From Mesorhizobium loti (GTDB lineage Bacteria > Pseudomonadota > Alphaproteobacteria > Rhizobiales > Rhizobiaceae): a stretch of DNA of 64,000 nt. The notes under the pieces are model-generated. The model worked only from the letters and a program-made list of their open reading frames with translations. It made no database searches and was not told the origin of the DNA. Made by a program: the position numbers and the translations under genes. Positions 60,874 through 64,000 of the stretch are shown here, one piece after another. Each line of letters begins with the position of its first letter. Positions within the stretch are counted from its first letter, which is position 1. The DNA is taken from contig NZ_CP033334.1 of the NCBI RefSeq assembly GCF_013170705.1, positions 124,001 through 188,000 on the forward strand, written 5' to 3'.

Positions 60874-62240
60874 CCCGGCGGACGACGGAAGCCGCCGATG
60901 AACGGCTCAACCGCCGCCGCAACACCAAGCAGCCGCGATTCCGACCAGCGTTTGCCGACCAGTTGCAGGCCGATCGGCAGGCCGTCGGGACCTTCCCCAT
61001 ACGGCATCGAAAGTGCCGGATGGCCGCTGTAGTTGAAGACGGCACCGTAGGCCGTCAGCATCCAGTAGCTCTGTTCCCGACCGTCGACCTCGATCGGCTT
61101 GCCCGGATCGCAATGCGGGAAGGCGGTGGTCATGGCGACAGGGCAGAGCAGTGCATCCCAGTCGTCGAAGAACCGATCCCAAGCGAGAATGGATCTGTCG
61201 CGGCGGGCGAGCGCCTCGAACCAGCGCGAAACCGATGTCGGCTGCGCCGGGGGCTCGGGTTGGGCAGCTTCCATCATCATGCCGATCAGCGCGCCGCCTT
61301 GCGCGAGATCGTCGTGCAGGTCGAGCCTGGGCAGTTTCGCTTCCTCCACGGTAGCCCCGGCCGAGCGTAGATTTCCGGCGAGATCTTCGACCGCCGCACC
61401 GATGTGCGCTGCCACCGGGAAGCCGCGAAAGGACGGCGCGAAGGCGATGCGCAATGCCCTGATGTCGAGCTTCGGCATGGCCTCGAGCGGCCCCGGCGCA
61501 AGATCGGTATCCCGCCCGTCCGGCCCGGCGATGATCCGATAGATCAACGACAAATCGCCCACGCTGCGTGCCAGCGGTCCGAGACAGGACATCAGCCGCA
61601 CGCTGCGCGCCGTGCCGCCCGGGTCCGGGAAGGCACCGGCCAGCGAGACGCGATGCTCCGTCGGCTTCAGCCCATAGACACCGCAGAAGGCGGCAGGCAG
61701 GCGGATCGAATCCTGCATGTCGGTGCCGACGTCGAATGGCGTCATCCCGGCGGCGACCGCCGCGGCGGCGCCGCCGCTGGAGCCGCCGGCGGTGCGCTCA
61801 AGGTTCCACGGATTGTTGGTGCGGCCGAACAGCGGATTGTTCGACTGCCAGTCGGAGAGCATGGTCGCGACATTGGTCCTGGCCGTCAGCACGCCGCCGG
61901 CGGCCTTCAGCCTCGCAACCACCGGGCTGTCGCGGCTGGCGACATAGTCGACGAAGGCCGGGAAGCCGACCGTGGTTTTCATGCCTGCGGCTTCGTGCGT
62001 GTCCTTCAGGGTGAACGGAACGCCGTGCAGCGGCCCGGGCGTGGCGCCGCGCGCGAGTGCCGCGTCGGCGTTTTTGGCGCGCTCACGAGCGCCTTCCCTG
62101 TCGAGCGCAATGACGGCGTTGACGCCTTCGTTGCGGCTGTCGATCTGCGCCAGAACGGCGTCGACCGCGTCGATAGCGGAGATTTTGCGCTGGGCTATCG
62201 CGGAAGCGAGGTCGACGGTTGAGGAGAAGGCGACTTCCAT
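60867..62240 (-). CDS. Amidase-signature family hydrolase
   Basis: A 457-residue amidase. The Ser-cisSer-Lys machinery is visible: Lys in VPFTLKDTHEA, cis-Ser in TAGGSSGGAAAAVAAG, and nucleophile Ser in GTDMQDSIRLPAAFCG. In that last motif the usual GGS is QDS, with the Ser kept. ATG at 62240 has GGAG eight bases upstream; a GTG-type extension to 62273 is less likely. The gene is followed by no partner. Relatives cut varied amides, so the substrate is open. Confidence 0.88.
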   Translation of the reverse strand: MEVAFSSTVDLASAIAQRKISAIDAVDAVLAQIDSRNEGVNAVIALDREGARERAKNADAALARGATPGPLHGVPFTLKDTHEAAGMKTTVGFPAFVDYVASRDSPVVARLKAAGGVLTARTNVATMLSDWQSNNPLFGRTNNPWNLERTAGGSSGGAAAAVAAGMTPFDVGTDMQDSIRLPAAFCGVYGLKPTEHRVSLAGAFPDPGGTARSVRLMSCLGPLARSVGDLSLIYRIIAGPDGRDTDLAPGPLEAMPKLDIRALRIAFAPSFRGFPVAAHIGAAVEDLAGNLRSAGATVEEAKLPRLDLHDDLAQGGALIGMMMEAAQPEPPAQPTSVSRWFEALARRDRSILAWDRFFDDWDALLCPVAMTTAFPHCDPGKPIEVDGREQSYWMLTAYGAVFNYSGHPALSMPYGEGPDGLPIGLQLVGKRWSESRLLGVAAAVEPFIGGFRRPPGY

Positions 62241-62397
62241 GGTGAATGCTCCGGCTTGGCCGCGCTCATCCAATCGAGATGGCCCAACGGCGGCGCTGCT
62301 TCAAGCGGAGTTGAGCATTCAGGGATCGCCTGCGTTTGATCGAGATTGCGCCGAGGCCAATTGAGGTGGGCACTCCACGGCGGCGTTCCGACTAGGA

Positions 62398-63198
62398 TTA
62401 CCCTACCAGCGCCAGCTTCGCCGCTGTTGGCGCAAACGGGCGAATGCTGACCCCATCCCGGGGCATTGTGACAAAGCTCGACGGCGGGATCGCCTGCCAG
62501 TCGCCGCCTTCGCGGTCGAAGGGCTCGGAGACGATGCAGCGGCCGCCGCCCTTGCGCAGGATAGAGGTGTAGAGTGTCGGCGCATGCGCATCGGTGGCAT
62601 AGCGAACCGCGTGCAGCGCCTGCCCGTCCGAGAAGGCGGCGGTGAGTTTGAGTGCCGGTTCGAGGCCGGCGCGGCGCGAGGCTTCGAGAACCCGGCTGGT
62701 GGCGCGCGACACCGCGCCCTGCGGGTCGCCGGCCAATCCTTCGTCGATCATGAGGAGAAAAAAGAGTTCGGAATCGGTGGTGCCTTCGCGCTGGTCGAAG
62801 ACGGCATCGGACAATGAATTCTCCAGCGCGCGACGGATTTTCTCGAAACCGCCTATCTGGCCGTTATGCATGAACGACCAGCGGCCGGAGATGAAGGGAT
62901 GGCAGTTCATGCGGCTGGTGGCGCCGCCGGTCGAGGCCCGCACATGGGCGAGGAACAGGCCGGATTTGATCTGGCGGCACAGGCTCTTCAGATTGGGATC
63001 TGACCAGGCCGGCAGAATGTCGCGGTAGAGGCCGGGCTCCGGACGGTCGCCGTACCAGGCAAGGCCAAAGCCGTCGCCGTTGGTCGGTGACTTCGCCTCC
63101 TGAGCGCAATGGCTCTGGGCGATCAACGAGTGACAGGGCGCCGTGAGGATGTCTTCGAGAAAGACCGCTTCACCGAGATAGGCCGCCCAACGGCACAT
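62398..63198 (-). CDS. Class II glutamine amidotransferase (YafJ-like)
   Basis: A 266-residue Ntn-type glutaminase. After removal of Met the nucleophile is Cys2 (MCRWAAYLG). Further active-site elements are GDGFGLAWY, HVRASTGG and CHPFISGRWSFMHNGQI. This is the YafJ/EgtC branch, in which the domain stands alone; no ergothioneine genes (egtB, egtD) adjoin, so a YafJ-like role of unknown acceptor is more likely. It is 157 bases upstream-to-start from the amidase gene on the same strand. Confidence 0.9.
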   Translation of the reverse strand: MCRWAAYLGEAVFLEDILTAPCHSLIAQSHCAQEAKSPTNGDGFGLAWYGDRPEPGLYRDILPAWSDPNLKSLCRQIKSGLFLAHVRASTGGATSRMNCHPFISGRWSFMHNGQIGGFEKIRRALENSLSDAVFDQREGTTDSELFFLLMIDEGLAGDPQGAVSRATSRVLEASRRAGLEPALKLTAAFSDGQALHAVRYATDAHAPTLYTSILRKGGGRCIVSEPFDREGGDWQAIPPSSFVTMPRDGVSIRPFAPTAAKLALVG

Positions 63199-63213
63199 CG
63201 CTTCTGTCGTCCT

Positions 63214-63462
63214 CTAGGCGCGATCCGGGAGAGCCGCGGGCTCCCTGGTAGCGTGTGTGCCTCTGTTGTGCGTCCGCTCGTAAAGCTCACGGACGATTCG
63301 GCTTGCGGTAGTCTCGAAGAGAAACGGCAAGAAAGCGTGAACGAGCGCGGCACCCGCCGCCATCAGCAAACGCGAGGAAAACCAGGCGGCGAAGGCCATA
63401 TGGCCGAAATAGGTTTCGCCGACCTTTGCCGGATGAGAGGTAAAGATGCTTGCGACCGACAT
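63214..63462 (-). CDS. Small DUF6356-like protein
   Basis: An 82-residue protein starting MSVASIFTSHPAKVGETYFGH, with a hydrophobic middle (AAWFSSRLLMAAGAALVHAFLPFLF) that could be one membrane segment, and a basic tail. The pattern HPxxVGETYxxH and following helix is what I recall for DUF6356, small alphaproteobacterial proteins of unknown function. AGGGGA lies upstream of the ATG at 63462. It precedes the glutaminase gene on the same strand by 15 bases, so co-transcription is likely. Confidence 0.72.
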   Translation of the reverse strand: MSVASIFTSHPAKVGETYFGHMAFAAWFSSRLLMAAGAALVHAFLPFLFETTASRIVRELYERTHNRGTHATREPAALPDRA

Positions 63463-63555
63463 GCTGGTCCCCTTCAGCGTTGGTTCCGATATGAGTATCC
63501 TGACACGCTTCGCCGGTTCATCGGTCTCAAAATGTCCTTGTATTTTGCCATTCCA

Positions 63556-63571
63556 TGGGACAAATATCCCA
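63556..63571. promoter_or_regulatory. Dyad just before the Lrp/AsnC gene
   Basis: TGGGA-CAAATA-TCCCA is a perfect 5-6-5 inverted repeat ending three bases before the first ATG of the Lrp-type gene. Lrp/AsnC proteins often bind AT-centred dyads in their own promoters, so autoregulation is likely. Confidence 0.45.
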
Positions 63572-63573
63572 AT

Positions 63574-64000
63574 ATGGCGATGGAAATCGATGAAATAGAC
63601 CGAAAACTGCTCGCCGAATTGCAACGCGACGGCACGCTGTCGGTCGACCAGCTATCGGAGCGGGTGGCCTTGTCGCGCAATGCCTGCTGGCGGCGCGTCA
63701 AGCGAATGGAGGAAGAAGGCGTCATTACCGGCCGCGTGGCGCTGGTCGATGCCGACAAGCTCGGGCTTGGCCTGTCCGTGTTCATCCTGGTCCGGACGTC
63801 GAATCATGACCCGGACTGGCTGCAGAAATTCCGCGCCGCGGTGACCGGCTTCCCCGAGATCACCGGCGTCTACCGCATGTCCGGCGACCTCGACTATGTC
63901 CTGCGCGCCCGTGTCGCCGACGTGAAGGCCTATGACCGGCTCTACCAGCGACTGATCGCCAAGGTGGCCCTGTCGGATGTTTCGGCCTCCTTCGTGATGG
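63574..64000 (+). CDS. Lrp/AsnC-family regulator, C-terminus outside window
   Basis: The frame ATGGCGATGGAAATCGATGA encodes a protein beginning (M-A-)M-E-I-D-E-I-D-R-K-L-L. Residues about 5-50 form the helix-turn-helix (LSVDQLSERVALSRNACWRRVKRME) and the rest the RAM ligand-binding domain (GVYRMSGDLDYVLRARV), still open at the edge. About 142 codons are present of the usual 150-160. Starts at 63574 or 63580; no ribosome site is clear. It is divergent from the DUF6356-like gene. Effector probably an amino acid. Confidence 0.9.
   Translation, partial: MAMEIDEIDRKLLAELQRDGTLSVDQLSERVALSRNACWRRVKRMEEEGVITGRVALVDADKLGLGLSVFILVRTSNHDPDWLQKFRAAVTGFPEITGVYRMSGDLDYVLRARVADVKAYDRLYQRLIAKVALSDVSASFVM

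Noticed and set aside
61690..61740. Amidase inactivated by loss of GGS before the nucleophile
   Set aside because: The two glycines are replaced (QDS), but the catalytic Ser, cis-Ser and Lys are all still there, so loss of function cannot be claimed.
1..64000. tRNA, rRNA, CRISPR arrays, insertion sequences, prophage or conjugative genes
   Set aside because: I looked for cloverleaf-like, spacer-repeat and transposase or integrase patterns by eye and found none; a dedicated search could still find a small RNA gene.

Overview
The window is GC-rich, densely packed bacterial DNA that reads like the chromosome of an alphaproteobacterium of the order Hyphomicrobiales, most probably a Mesorhizobium. 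The supports are a rhizobial-type phospholipid N-methyltransferase (PmtA size class), an FdsGBA-FdhD-FdsD formate dehydrogenase operon, an HLD-II haloalkane dehalogenase paired with a TetR regulator, and several families of rhizobial-looking intergenic palindromes. The genus is inferred from gene content and was not tested by any search. No rRNA, tRNA, CRISPR array, insertion sequence or prophage was recognised.

Layout. 1-2.3 kb: dppA and the start of dppB (peptide uptake, minus strand). 2.7-5.5 kb: fadD with an unusual Lys/Ala-rich N-terminal tail, overlapping a lysine-methyltransferase-like gene. 5.6-8.0 kb: pgi and a HAD phosphatase. 8.3-11.6 kb: a MocR regulator and an MttB-family methyltransferase that share TGGCAC sites. 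11.6-14.3 kb: a rhodanese-ChrB protein, ChrA and a small unknown protein. 14.5-20 kb: an IlvD/Edd sugar-acid dehydratase, CoxG-like, Mrp/ApbC, and a Pit/DUF47 phosphate pair. 20-27.1 kb: LysR plus the NAD-dependent molybdenum formate dehydrogenase operon. 27.2-30.7 kb: a hydrolase/cyclase-like/LuxR fusion regulator followed by an exported CMD protein, NTF2-fold proteins and an unknown protein.

30.7-37.5 kb: an operon with the order of E. coli ydcSTUVW (polyamine-type ABC importer plus gamma-aminobutyraldehyde dehydrogenase), interrupted by two repeat elements and preceded by a LysR gene. 37.6-41.1 kb: pmtA-like plus DedA, then a two-component system. 41.2-42.5 kb: Rrf2 plus a thioredoxin-reductase-like enzyme. 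42.5-48.8 kb: DeoR, two choline-kinase-like proteins, a dimethylglycine-dehydrogenase-like enzyme and a methyltransferase. 48.8-58.1 kb: EamA exporter, small lipoprotein, cytosine-deaminase-like amidohydrolase, ABC exporter, ilvD, PhnB-like protein and prfC. 58.1-64 kb: haloalkane dehalogenase with TetR, a DadA-like oxidase, an amidase, a class II glutamine amidotransferase, a DUF6356-like protein and the start of an Lrp/AsnC regulator.

The overall theme is scavenging of peptides, polyamines, fatty acids, N-methylated compounds, formate and halogenated or aromatic carbon, mostly in small operons each with a local regulator. Nothing here is clearly a wholly new system. The best leads are the hydrolase/cyclase-like/LuxR regulator with its exported-protein cluster, the fadD tail and its overlap with a methyltransferase gene, the MocR-mttB regulon sites, the apparently leaderless tetR-dehalogenase transcript, the kinase-demethylase cluster, and repeat elements placed inside the polyamine operon.
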